Assembly (NCBI RefSeq): GCF_016107705.1
Contig: NZ_JAEHGC010000013.1
Coordinates: forward strand, 62,001 to 126,000
Source of the DNA: Neobacillus cucumis
Lineage (GTDB): Bacteria; Bacillota; Bacilli; Bacillales_B; DSM-18226
Direction: 5' to 3'
DNA: 64,000 nt
The notes below the pieces were generated by a model. It was not told the origin of the DNA. It saw only the letters and a program-made list of their open reading frames with translations, and did not search any database. Numbering within the stretch: the first letter of the stretch is position 1; each line of letters starts with the position of its first letter. This document shows, one piece after another, positions 37,132-45,012 of the stretch. The translations under genes and the position numbers were made by a program.

Positions 37132-37885
37132 TTTTTCCTGCCCCTTTTTGTGCAAGTTGATGAATTAAGACCGCGTTATATCCCCCGCCGAATCCGTTAT
37201 CAATATTTACCACGCTTATTCCGGAAGCACATGAATTTAGCATCGTTAATAAAGCTGATAAACCATTGAAATTTGCTCCGTATCCAACGCTTGTCGGAAC
37301 TGCTATAACAGGATGGGAAACAAGTCCGCCCACCACACTTGGAAGGGCACCTTCCATACCAGCTACAACAACGGAGACCGTTGCATTTTGTATTTCTTCA
37401 AGATGATTGAAAAGGCGATGAATCCCTGCTACGCCCACATCATAAATTCGATGCACTTTGCTCCCCAATACTTCGGCAGTGACGGCTGCTTCTTCTGCAA
37501 CCTTTAAATCAGAGGTCCCTGCACAAATAATCGCAATGTATCCATTGGAGTTTTCTTCGGTACCCGTTTCATCTTTCCAAAATAATATTTGGGCCATATC
37601 ATTGTAAATAAATTCAGGACAAGCCTTTTGCACTCTATCGGCTTTTTCTTTAGAAATTCTAGTTACCAGTACTTGATGATTTCTTGACCTTAATGCTTGT
37701 ATTATTGAAATGATTTGTTCTGCTGTTTTACCTTCACCATAAACGACTTCCGGGAATCCCTGGCGTTTTTTTCGATGATGGTCAACTTTTGCAAACCCTA
37801 AATTCTCGAATGTCGCTAATTGTTTTTTTGCTTCTAGTACGCTTAGGGTCCCTTTTTGAACTTGATTTAATATTTCCTCAAGCAT
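37112..37885 (-). CDS. larB: LarB, pyridinium carboxylase/hydrolase for the nickel-pincer cofactor
   Basis: The 257-residue protein belongs to the PurE-like LarB family, which carboxylates nicotinic acid adenine dinucleotide and hydrolyses the phosphoanhydride, the first step of nickel-pincer nucleotide synthesis. Visible blocks are VVYGEGKTAEQIISI near residue 48, the PurE-like CAGTSDLKVAEEAAVTAE, and GIHRLFNHLEEI with the glycine-rich GMEGALPSVVGGLV. It is preceded by a strong hairpin after larE and overlaps larC1. Confidence 0.92.
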   Translation of the reverse strand: MLEEILNQVQKGTLSVLEAKKQLATFENLGFAKVDHHRKKRQGFPEVVYGEGKTAEQIISIIQALRSRNHQVLVTRISKEKADRVQKACPEFIYNDMAQILFWKDETGTEENSNGYIAIICAGTSDLKVAEEAAVTAEVLGSKVHRIYDVGVAGIHRLFNHLEEIQNATVSVVVAGMEGALPSVVGGLVSHPVIAVPTSVGYGANFNGLSALLTMLNSCASGISVVNIDNGFGGGYNAVLIHQLAQKGAGKNEETVF

Positions 37886-37920
37886 TTTTAATCCCCCCTA
37901 CGTTCATTTATATTATTCAG

Positions 37921-37958
37921 TTAAAAGAAAAAGCTTTGGTGCTTTTGCCAAAGCTTTT
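37921..37958 (-). terminator. Internal terminator or attenuator between larE and larB
   Basis: A perfect 11-bp stem AAAAGCTTTGG / CCAAAGCTTTT is followed on the minus strand by TCTTTTAA. It would lower expression of larB and later genes relative to larA and larE. Confidence 0.75.
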
Positions 37959-37963
37959 CAATT

Positions 37964-38788
37964 CTAAGCTTGTTGAGACAAACCGTTATTGGCTAACACC
38001 TTGTTCATGCTGCCGCTTTGATAGCCAAATAAATCTAAGGTAATATATTTATATCCATATTCTTGAAGATTCCTTACAATCGAGTCATGATGTTCTAAAA
38101 TCATCTTCATATCAGCGGGCTCCACTTCAATTCTGGCAATATCCTGATGAGTCCGGACTCGAACCTGTCGAATACCAAGGGTTTTAATATAGTTTTCTGC
38201 TTTTTCAACCTTTGTAAGCTTTTCTTTTGTAATGTATTCGCCATAGGCAATTCTTGAAGAAAGACAAGCGAAGGATGGTTTATCCCATGTAGGTAAATCA
38301 AACTTTCGTGATAGTTCTCTAATTTCTTCTTTAAACAAATTAGCTTCTTGAAGAGGGCCGCGAATACCTTTCTCTTTTGCAGCCTGCATTCCTGGGCGAT
38401 ATTCATTCATATCGTCAGCAATCACACCATAAATGACATTTTGAAAACCCTTTTCTTCCATAACCGGTATTAAATGATCAAATAAACTGCTTTTACAAAA
38501 GTAGCATCGGTTTTTATTGTTCTCCGCATAACCTGGAATCGACAATTCAGATGTTTCAATGACCTGATGTTTGACCCCAATCCTTTCGGCAAGTGCTTTT
38601 GCTTCTTCAAGTTCATTTGATGGATAGGTTTCCGAGTCAGCTGTCACGGCAAGCACACAATCGGTGCCCAATGTATCAACCGCTGCCTTTAATAGGAAGG
38701 TACTGTCGACTCCCCCAGAGAACGCTACAACGACAGACCCCATTTCACGGAGAATAGACGTCAATTTGTTATATTTTTCCGTTAACAT
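37964..38788 (-). CDS. larE: LarE, ATP-dependent sulfur transferase of the nickel-pincer cofactor
   Basis: The 274-residue PP-loop enzyme adds sulfur to the pyridinium dicarboxylate intermediate. The PP-loop VVAFSGGVDSTFL is near residue 25. Three cysteines are notable: RCYFCK (CxxC, near 110-113) and the later ACLSSRIAYGE. L. plantarum LarE uses one sacrificial cysteine, while LarE proteins with this triple set, as in Thermotoga maritima, bind a [4Fe-4S] cluster and can act catalytically (recalled). The start at 38788 follows GGGAG; the frame itself opens at 38821. Confidence 0.9.
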   Translation of the reverse strand: MLTEKYNKLTSILREMGSVVVAFSGGVDSTFLLKAAVDTLGTDCVLAVTADSETYPSNELEEAKALAERIGVKHQVIETSELSIPGYAENNKNRCYFCKSSLFDHLIPVMEEKGFQNVIYGVIADDMNEYRPGMQAAKEKGIRGPLQEANLFKEEIRELSRKFDLPTWDKPSFACLSSRIAYGEYITKEKLTKVEKAENYIKTLGIRQVRVRTHQDIARIEVEPADMKMILEHHDSIVRNLQEYGYKYITLDLFGYQSGSMNKVLANNGLSQQA

Positions 38789-38864
38789 TGTCCCATCTCC
38801 CAACACTTTTTCTTTAGCCAACCACTGTTAACTTATTTTATTTATTTTTACATTATGTTTCTTT

Positions 38865-39635
38865 TTAAATTGTCATGCTTCCGAAACCGCCATCAACACG
38901 AATCAATGCCCCTGTTACAAAGCTGGAAGCTTTGTCTGAAGCCAGCCAAACAGCTGTACCTTGAAGTTCCTCTGCCTCTCCAAAGCGTTTCATCGGAGTA
39001 TGTCTCATGATATCTTCGATTCTTTCTTTATCTAAAATTTTGCGATTTTGTTCAGCAGGGAAAAATCCTGGGATGATTGCATTTACACGAATCCCGTTTG
39101 GCGCGAACTCACGTGCCAAGAACTGTGTCACACTATTAATCCCTGCTTTTGATACGGAGTAAGTAAATACTCTTGAAAGTGGCGTTGTAGATGAAACAGA
39201 TGAGATATTAATAATGCTGCCTTTTCTTTCCTGCTCAATCATTTTTTTCGCAAAAATTTGACAGGTTAGGACAATCCCTTTTAAGTTTATGTCCATGATT
39301 TTGTCCCATTCATCCGTGCTAATATCAAAGAATGGTGTCGCACTATTTGTTCCAGGCGCATTCAAAACAATATCCCAGCCGCCGGACCATTGCTCAATTT
39401 CATTGGCTGCAGAAATTAAAGATTCCTTTGAACTGACATCAGCTGAAAACGCCTTTGCTTCGCCGCCACTTTCTTGAATTTCCTTTACAACTTCTTCTGC
39501 CTTTTCGAGGTTACGGCCGACGATGGCAACCTTTGCTCCGTTTTCTGCCAATCCTTTTGCCATCGCAGAACCTAATACACCATTTCCCCCAATTGCAACT
39601 GCTACTTTTCCAGTTAATTCAAATAATTGTGCCAT
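38865..39635 (-). CDS. uxuB: SDR, probable D-mannonate oxidoreductase (fructuronate reductase)
   Basis: The 256-residue SDR has the cofactor motif GGNGVLGSAMAKGLAENG, the serine in INISSVSSTTPL and the YSVSK catalytic pair. Its PGFFPAEQNRKIL and HTPMKRFGEAEELQGTAVWLA blocks closely resemble B. subtilis YjmF (UxuB), the SDR-type enzyme that reduces D-fructuronate to D-mannonate; this comparison is from memory. It lies between larA and larE, which links mannonate to the LarA-family enzyme. Gluconate 5-dehydrogenase is the main alternative. Confidence 0.72.
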   Translation of the reverse strand: MAQLFELTGKVAVAIGGNGVLGSAMAKGLAENGAKVAIVGRNLEKAEEVVKEIQESGGEAKAFSADVSSKESLISAANEIEQWSGGWDIVLNAPGTNSATPFFDISTDEWDKIMDINLKGIVLTCQIFAKKMIEQERKGSIINISSVSSTTPLSRVFTYSVSKAGINSVTQFLAREFAPNGIRVNAIIPGFFPAEQNRKILDKERIEDIMRHTPMKRFGEAEELQGTAVWLASDKASSFVTGALIRVDGGFGSMTI

Positions 39636-39656
39636 ATATCTTCTCTCCCTTTTTTT

Positions 39657-40925
39657 TTAAAAAAGATTTCCATTTTCATCAAAAGAAAAATCATATAAGT
39701 CCGAAATTTGCTCCATGTTTGGATGTTGTTTTACATATTGGAGTAAAGGCTCAGACACTTCAATTTCACTTAGTACTAAAGTATTTTTAATCCGCACAAG
39801 CTTCACGTTATTAAAATCTAATATATTACATGTTTTAACGGCAGCTTGGATGGCCATTTTATCATTAGGCAAGGTGGTCGCAATTTTTGTAGGAGCACAA
39901 ACAGTTGAAGTTAAACCATTCGCATAGGTTCCTTCCCGATCCATTTTGTCTAAAAGACGTTGTGTCGTAAAATCTGCTGTTCCCACTCCATTGGCATTTC
40001 CCTCCGACTGTGGAGTTACATCGAGAACGACCATCTTGTTTACATCCGGGCCACCAGAAGCATATGGAGTCGGGTATCTGCCTGTGATATTCGGGTCCAT
40101 CCCATCACCCGAGATATTTTTACCAATTTCATCAATCAAGAGGACATCCAACTGATCGAAAAAAAGCTTTGGTAATAATGATTTGGCTTGTTTCTGTAAA
40201 TCCGGTTCTTTTTCTATAACCTCTTTCGGAGTTAATACCTCGACAACCGCCACTTTATCAAAGGCGTTTTCAACGGTTGCAACTCCAAAAAGGAATGGTG
40301 TCTTCTCCATAATGATTTTTGCCATTGCAGGTACATTTTCTGCCATATATTTAAATCCCATTTGATGACAGGCTTCTGCCCCTTTTTGTTTTCCTAATCC
40401 AATACTAATCATTTTCATAATTCCACTTTCAACCGGTCCGCGAAAGGCAGTATGCGGTTTAACTCGATTGATTACTACAATACCGTCGGCTTCTGAAGCA
40501 TATTTATCCACGTACACCGGTAATCCGTTTGGCAATTCACCGATTTTCACCACTTCCATGGAAGAGCGAATCTCAGCTCCCACACTTTGTTCTGTCACTC
40601 CTAGATGTTCTAAAACAGCACGCTGGCCTTCAGCCGTTGCCCCGCCATGACTTCCCATACTAGGAACAATAAACGGTTTTGCACCTAAATCTTTTAAAAA
40701 TTGAACCGTGACAGCCGTAAGCTCGACAATTCGATCCAGTCCCCGGCTTCCAACTGCTAGGGCAATTTCCATTCCTGGTTGAATTTTATTTATTATCGCT
40801 TCTTGCTGTAACTTTTTACTTAATACAGCTCCGAGGTCATCAATCTTATTATTGTCAAAATTCACTTTGACTTTTGCCATTTTTGGAACGGGAATATCTT
40901 TTAATAATTCTTGAAGAATACCCAT
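39657..40925 (-). CDS. larA: LarA-family nickel-dependent hydroxyacid epimerase, probably mannonate/gluconate
   Basis: The 422-residue protein is a LarA-superfamily racemase/epimerase using the nickel-pincer nucleotide for hydride transfer at the alpha carbon. It shows PSMGSHGGATAEGQ with a catalytic histidine near residue 108, then RVKPHTAFRGPVESGIMKM with a second histidine and the lysine expected to bind the cofactor, and GDGMDPNITGRY. It is the first gene of an operon with YjmF-like SDR and gluconokinase and shares its operator type with glucuronide genes. D-mannonate and D-gluconate are C2 epimers, so gluconate 2-epimerase activity is the best guess; lactate racemase is the less likely alternative. 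Start chosen by AAGGAGTG. Confidence 0.8.
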   Translation of the reverse strand: MGILQELLKDIPVPKMAKVKVNFDNNKIDDLGAVLSKKLQQEAIINKIQPGMEIALAVGSRGLDRIVELTAVTVQFLKDLGAKPFIVPSMGSHGGATAEGQRAVLEHLGVTEQSVGAEIRSSMEVVKIGELPNGLPVYVDKYASEADGIVVINRVKPHTAFRGPVESGIMKMISIGLGKQKGAEACHQMGFKYMAENVPAMAKIIMEKTPFLFGVATVENAFDKVAVVEVLTPKEVIEKEPDLQKQAKSLLPKLFFDQLDVLLIDEIGKNISGDGMDPNITGRYPTPYASGGPDVNKMVVLDVTPQSEGNANGVGTADFTTQRLLDKMDREGTYANGLTSTVCAPTKIATTLPNDKMAIQAAVKTCNILDFNNVKLVRIKNTLVLSEIEVSEPLLQYVKQHPNMEQISDLYDFSFDENGNLF

Positions 40926-41065
40926 GACCGCATCACTCCTTTTCATTCATTTCAAGTTTTCCACTTGACGTTCTATTCCATGTAATGTTTAAAACAATTT
41001 TTACATATGTAAACCCTTGTAATCCCTTTCAAAGAAAATCTTAAAAGACTTATTTTTCAATCGAA

Positions 41066-41096
41066 TAATTAATTTGTTTACCAAACAAATTAATTA
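41066..41096. promoter_or_regulatory. ROK/XylR-type operator O1
   Basis: Perfect 14-bp arms TAATTAATTTGTTT / AAACAAATTAATTA flank ACC. It lies just downstream of the larA -10 and covers the place of a ROK1 -35, so one repressor could control both directions. The half site resembles the B. subtilis XylR operator. Confidence 0.8.
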
Positions 41097-41101
41097 CCTG
41101 T

Positions 41102-41130
41102 ATAATATCATTATGGATTATTTACGTCAA
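41102..41130 (-). promoter_or_regulatory. larA operon promoter
   Basis: On the minus strand TTGACG, 17 bp, TATTAT. A plus-strand TATAAT at 41101-41106 overlaps it and may serve ROK1. Confidence 0.7.
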
Positions 41131-41166
41131 TATTTATGAAAAATTTCCTATATAAAGTGAAACTTC

Positions 41167-41293
41167 AATCAGTGGGGGTTTTTTTCATCCCCCACTGATT
41201 GTTAGTTGAACCAATCGGGCTTTTACGGGCAGTTGATCCCCACTTAGTCTTCCTGCTTACGCTAAGCCCTTAAGTGGGGGGCTTACTGCCCGT
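41167..41293 (+). repeat. Tandem structured hairpins in the ROK1 leader
   Basis: The first hairpin has perfect 12-bp arms AATCAGTGGGGG / CCCCCACTGATT around a T7-containing loop (41167-41200). The second pairs ACGGGCAGT with ACTGCCCGT and CCCCACTTA with TAAGTGGGG (41225-41293). The GC-rich paired design suggests a dispersed repeat or a structured RNA; I cannot name it. Confidence 0.6.
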
Positions 41294-41327
41294 TAATGCG
41301 GGATAAATCATGCAAGGAGGTATTACA

Positions 41328-42500
41328 TTGCTCACCGGAGATGCTTCGTACATCAAGAAAATGAATCGATCTTTAATTTTAAGCAAGATAATCGAACATA
41401 ATTTAATTTCTAGAGCCGATTTAGCAAAAATTACAGGCTTAAACAAAGCAACCGTTTCGGTACAAGTATCAGATTTATTATCAGAAGAATTAATTATCGA
41501 AACTCAGCAAGAACATAAAAACCTAGGCAGAAGACCGATCATGCTTTCGATTAACCCACAGGGAGGCTTTGTTTTAGGGATAGACCTCGATAAAAGATTC
41601 ATTGTTTTTACGTTGTCTACTATTAATGGCACCCCTGTTCAGACGAATACAATTGAACTCCATTCCTCTGACTATGATGTCATTCTTAAACTATTAGTCA
41701 AACAGATAGAGGATTACAAACAGCAATGTGTTCATACTCGCTACGGTCTTGCTGGTGTAGTAATTGGAATTCATGGCATTGTGAATAACGATGAGATGAT
41801 CTATTTTGTACCGCAGCATCGATGGCAAAATATTAATTTAAAAGAAGACCTAATGAATGAAATCGGAACCAGTGTATTTATTGAAAACAATGCTAATTTG
41901 TGTTCATTTGCGGAAAGAGTTTATAAACACCATCAGTGTGGGAATTTATTATCAATCAGTTTGTATTCAGGGATTGGGCTAGGTATTATGGTCAATGGTG
42001 AATCTCTTAAGGGGTATCATGGTTATGCTGGAGAGATCGGTCATATGATTATCGTTCCCGATGGAAAACCTTGCAGCTGCGGAAATCTGGGCTGTTGGGA
42101 ACAATATGCATCCGAATTAAGCTTTTATAAACAATTATCGGAGAACAACAATAAGCCTGATTTAAGGTTTGAAGAGATAAAGAATTTGCTTTTGGATAAA
42201 GAGCAGAACACTTGTCATCAAATCGACCAATACATTAAATATTTAGCCATTGGCCTTAATAATATTATTAACCTATATAACCCGGAAATTTTAGTAGTAA
42301 ATAGCGAATTACTTCGAATGATTCCAAATGCTGTTGATAAAATAAAAGGTTATTTGACTTCGAACATCAGCCATTATTATGAGCTTATGATTTCTGAACT
42401 TGGCAATAAAGCATGTGTAATGGGAGCATGCGCCCTAGCCATTAAAAACTTTTTAGACATTCCGGAACTATGCTTAACGATAAACGAAGAAAATATATAA
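41328..42500 (+). CDS. ROK family repressor (XylR-like), ROK1
   Basis: The 390-residue protein has an N-terminal winged helix (LISRADLAKITGLNKATVSVQVSDLL) and a ROK sugar-kinase-like domain with VLGIDLDKRF, IENNANLCSFAE, the ROK zinc motif GKPCSCGNLGCWEQYAS and SGIGLGIMVNG. The ATP-binding kinase motifs are degenerate, as in repressors. The start is the TTG at 41328 behind AAGGAGGT, matching the MITGDA start of its paralogue at 53138. It is divergent from larA across operator O1 and probably represses that operon until a sugar acid binds (inference). Confidence 0.88.
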   Translation: MLTGDASYIKKMNRSLILSKIIEHNLISRADLAKITGLNKATVSVQVSDLLSEELIIETQQEHKNLGRRPIMLSINPQGGFVLGIDLDKRFIVFTLSTINGTPVQTNTIELHSSDYDVILKLLVKQIEDYKQQCVHTRYGLAGVVIGIHGIVNNDEMIYFVPQHRWQNINLKEDLMNEIGTSVFIENNANLCSFAERVYKHHQCGNLLSISLYSGIGLGIMVNGESLKGYHGYAGEIGHMIIVPDGKPCSCGNLGCWEQYASELSFYKQLSENNNKPDLRFEEIKNLLLDKEQNTCHQIDQYIKYLAIGLNNIINLYNPEILVVNSELLRMIPNAVDKIKGYLTSNISHYYELMISELGNKACVMGACALAIKNFLDIPELCLTINEENI

Positions 42501-42506
42501 TAGAAA

Positions 42507-42555
42507 AGCCCTCTTGAAGGGCTAAAGGTTCTCGAAAAACTATCGAGAGCCTTTT
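42507..42555 (+). terminator. Double terminator after ROK1
   Basis: Stem AGCCCT / AGGGCT (42507-42523) is followed by AAAGGTTCTCGA / TCGAGAGCCTTT (42524-42554) with a T-rich end. Confidence 0.75.
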
Positions 42556-42844
42556 ATTTCATTCACTTTCTTTAACAATTCCTCTTTAATTTGAGTGAAA
42601 TTATTATCATAAAGTCTTTGCAACAGGTCCATTAGCATGGACAATCTCTTAATAAAAATTGGGATTTTAGATTTAAACAAAATGGAAAATTGCCGTAAAA
42701 AATAACCGTCCTCGACAATTTTGGCCCTTTTGAAGGGCTTTTTCCTATTATAGGTACAGGGCACATGTAAAAGTTAGTTTGCTTATTTGAAAATGCTAGA
42801 AAAGAGATGAAAAACTGAGGAAATAGCAGATGTTGCACGCTTTC

Positions 42845-42899
42845 ATCGACAATGTTCCCGTTTTCATCATGATTGTTTCCGTTTTCAGCCACATTGTTT
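42845..42899. repeat. 21-bp tandem repeat, about 2.6 units
   Basis: Two full units (42845-42865, 42866-42886) share the core TGTTYCCGTTTTC, and a third partial unit begins at 42887. Confidence 0.55.
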
Positions 42900-42953
42900 A
42901 AAAGACAATCTTATATGATAATTAGAGTATCAAATCACATGGGGGCAATAAAA

Positions 42954-43055
42954 ATGAAAAAGTTAATCCAAATCTTAATTGAGAAAATTGAAAACAATGC
43001 AGATTACATCCCATTTCACCTTTCAGAACCAGTAAAAGCCAATTCACAAAATTAA
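42954..43055 (+). CDS. Possible 33-residue peptide
   Basis: The frame begins with an amphipathic stretch (MKKLIQILIEKIENNADYIP) behind GGGGGC at 9-bp spacing and ends inside a bidirectional terminator. I do not recognise it. The good ribosome site and position directly before a terminator make translation plausible, but it is too short to be sure. Confidence 0.35.
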   Translation: MKKLIQILIEKIENNADYIPFHLSEPVKANSQN

Positions 43056-43072
43056 AGTGAACTGGCTTTTTA
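43034..43072. terminator. Bidirectional terminator
   Basis: The stem AAAAGCCAATTCAC / GTGAACTGGCTTTT has one mismatch, with T-runs both ways. It ends the AraC-led operon (-). Confidence 0.8.
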
Positions 43073-43086
43073 TTAATAAATAGATT

Positions 43087-43944
43087 TTAGAACCAATCTC
43101 CGTAGCCTAATTTTCTTAAATAATCTCCCGAATCTTTAAGGGTATCAAATGGGTCACGCCCATAGGTATCATCTTGTTCGATTAAGAAATATTGAACGCC
43201 ACTCTCAACCCCTGCTTCGATAATCCCTTTAATATCAAGGTTCCCTTGACCCAGTTCCGCAAATTCAACAATGTTGGTGAATTTGTACATAAACTTCGAC
43301 ATATCTTTAAAATCTTCCTCATTTACATCCATTCGGCCAATACGATAATCTTTTAAATGAATTAAAGAAACGCGTCCTGCAAACCGTTTAATCACATTGA
43401 TCGGATTCTCACCGCCTCTTTGGACCCAGTGAACATCTAACTCATACCCAAGCTTGGATGTGTTGTTTTTCATAATATCTAACAGACATTCTCCATCATA
43501 TTTTTCGAATTCAATATGATGATTATGATAATACAATTCAATTCCATACTTCGCCAAGCGTTCAGCCATTGCTTCCGCAGCTTGTATATACTCCATGGCT
43601 TTATCTTTATGACCCATTAAGGTAATCGGCATCATTCCAATTCGAATAAAATTGCAATCTAATGATTTACAATCGTTAACAATTTTATCAAAATCCTTAG
43701 TTAATGATTCCCCTGGCATTCCAGGCATAGTGTCCAATGGCGCTGAAATTGAGGCGATTTTAATATTAAAATCATCACTCGCTCTTTTTAATTCCGCAAC
43801 ATTTTCCGCAGACATTTGAATTTGTGTTACCTCGACATAATGGTAACCAAGCTCATGTATTTGTCTCATCGTCTCATAAACGCCGAGTTCTGCAATTTTA
43901 TTTTTAAGATTAAACATTTGAACGCCAATTTTTGCTGTTTGCAT
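43087..43944 (-). CDS. Xylose-isomerase-like TIM-barrel protein (sugar phosphate isomerase/epimerase family)
   Basis: The 285-residue AP-endonuclease-2-fold protein shows YYHNHHIEFEKYDG, ELDVHWVQRGG, SLIHLKDYR, FAELGQGNLD and IEQDD, the metal-binding positions (His, Glu, Asp) of this family. Members isomerise sugars, epimerise keto-sugars or cleave 3-keto-glycosides by beta-elimination. It is the last gene of a five-gene operon with two Gfo/Idh/MocA oxidoreductases and starts 1 bp after the upstream stop. The substrate is unknown. Confidence 0.82.
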   Translation of the reverse strand: MQTAKIGVQMFNLKNKIAELGVYETMRQIHELGYHYVEVTQIQMSAENVAELKRASDDFNIKIASISAPLDTMPGMPGESLTKDFDKIVNDCKSLDCNFIRIGMMPITLMGHKDKAMEYIQAAEAMAERLAKYGIELYYHNHHIEFEKYDGECLLDIMKNNTSKLGYELDVHWVQRGGENPINVIKRFAGRVSLIHLKDYRIGRMDVNEEDFKDMSKFMYKFTNIVEFAELGQGNLDIKGIIEAGVESGVQYFLIEQDDTYGRDPFDTLKDSGDYLRKLGYGDWF

Positions 43945-43945
43945 A

Positions 43946-44944
43946 TTAAAATTCCTCCATTTTGATTACTTTCTTTTCTTCTGACGATTTGCGAATCGCA
44001 TCAATCATTTTCATGGATGTCAGAGCATCCTTCACATGTACATAATCCTGGGTATCATTAGCAATACAAGAATAGAATTGGTTAATCAACTTCATATGGC
44101 TTGCACCGTAATAGAATTTTGAACCTGGCATCTTTGTATCTTCCATTAGTACTTCTTTATATTGGCCCCTGGTTAAAATACTGTCTTTAATTGTAAATTT
44201 TTCTTTTTCCAAAATGACCTCTAGCTCAACACTGGAATTTTCCGCATTGGTATTCGTGGCAAAAAATAAACCTGTTGCACCATTTGTAAACTTAATATGA
44301 GCATTTGCCGTATCCTCAACCTCAATCCCATAATCCAGAAGTTGATCAATCGACCCTCTGATTGATTCCAGTTCACCGCCTAAAAGCTGCATTAAATCTA
44401 ACGTGTGAATGGATTGATTGATCATCACACCACCGCCGGCTTCCTTCATTTTCCCCCGCCACGGTTTTACATTGTAGTAGTCTTTAGGTCTAAACCAAGC
44501 CACTAACCCCTTAATGCCAATGACCTTCCCATATTCCCCGCTGTCTACTAACTCTTGCAGCATTTCAAAAGTTTCATTGTAGCGATTTTGAAAGCAAACA
44601 CAGATTTTAATATTCTTGTTGTTCTCCTCCAGGGCTTCTAAAGCCACTCCTTCCTCATAATTCAACGATAAGGGCTTTTCTTGAAAAACATGAATCCCTT
44701 TTTCCACACAAGCTTTTGTTGCTGGATAATGAAGATAGTGCGGCAGACAAATATGCACGCAATCTATTTTTTCTTTTTCCAGCATTACACGATAATCGCT
44801 ATAAAAATTTACACCGGGCACTGAATCCTTTAATGCTTCATCAATATCACATACTGCTACCAATTCAACCTCAGGGTTTGCTTGTATAGCAGGTATATGA
44901 ATTTTAGAGATATCCCCCAGTCCGATAACCACTGCTTTAAGCAT
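43946..44944 (-). CDS. Gfo/Idh/MocA family oxidoreductase 1
   Basis: The 332-residue NAD(P)-dependent enzyme has the Rossmann motif VVIGLGDISKIHIPA, the family EKP motif in VFQEKPLSLNYEE near residue 93, and GGGVMINQSIHTLDLMQLLGG with the conserved histidine. These enzymes oxidise or reduce sugar hydroxyls, including C3 of glycosides. The ATG at 44944 fits AAAGGAG better than the GTG at 44950. It is coupled to the TIM-barrel gene downstream. Confidence 0.88.
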   Translation of the reverse strand: MLKAVVIGLGDISKIHIPAIQANPEVELVAVCDIDEALKDSVPGVNFYSDYRVMLEKEKIDCVHICLPHYLHYPATKACVEKGIHVFQEKPLSLNYEEGVALEALEENNKNIKICVCFQNRYNETFEMLQELVDSGEYGKVIGIKGLVAWFRPKDYYNVKPWRGKMKEAGGGVMINQSIHTLDLMQLLGGELESIRGSIDQLLDYGIEVEDTANAHIKFTNGATGLFFATNTNAENSSVELEVILEKEKFTIKDSILTRGQYKEVLMEDTKMPGSKFYYGASHMKLINQFYSCIANDTQDYVHVKDALTSMKMIDAIRKSSEEKKVIKMEEF

Positions 44945-45012
44945 CAGCACATCTCCTTTTAAAACGAACTCATGGTCATCATGGCCATGAGTTCAATGAA
45001 TTTATCAAACAG

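Larger units (their letters stand above)
40926..41327. other. Divergent control region of larA and ROK1
   Basis: These 402 bp hold the larA promoter, operator O1, a weak cre-like sequence (41008-41021) and two large hairpins in the ROK1 leader, all listed separately. Confidence 0.7.
42501..42953. other. 453-bp stretch with terminators and 21-bp repeats
   Basis: The stretch holds two hairpins after ROK1 and a 21-bp tandem repeat at 42845-42899. A 74-codon minus-strand frame at 42540-42764 ends in a plausible helical segment (EELLKKVNEIK) but has no ribosome site; it may be a remnant. I see no other gene. Confidence 0.5.

Noticed and set aside
39946..40175. Plus-strand ORFs opposite larA
   Set aside because: Antisense shadows with no ribosome sites; larA is clearly the coding strand.
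39657..40925. Plain lactate racemase for the LarA-family gene
   Set aside because: No lactate dehydrogenase, lactate permease or lactate regulator is nearby, whereas mannonate oxidoreductase, gluconokinase and the glucuronide-type operator are; kept only as the alternative.
42540..42764. 74-codon minus-strand ORF after ROK1
   Set aside because: It lacks a ribosome site and overlaps the ROK1 terminator; at best a remnant, so not called as a gene.
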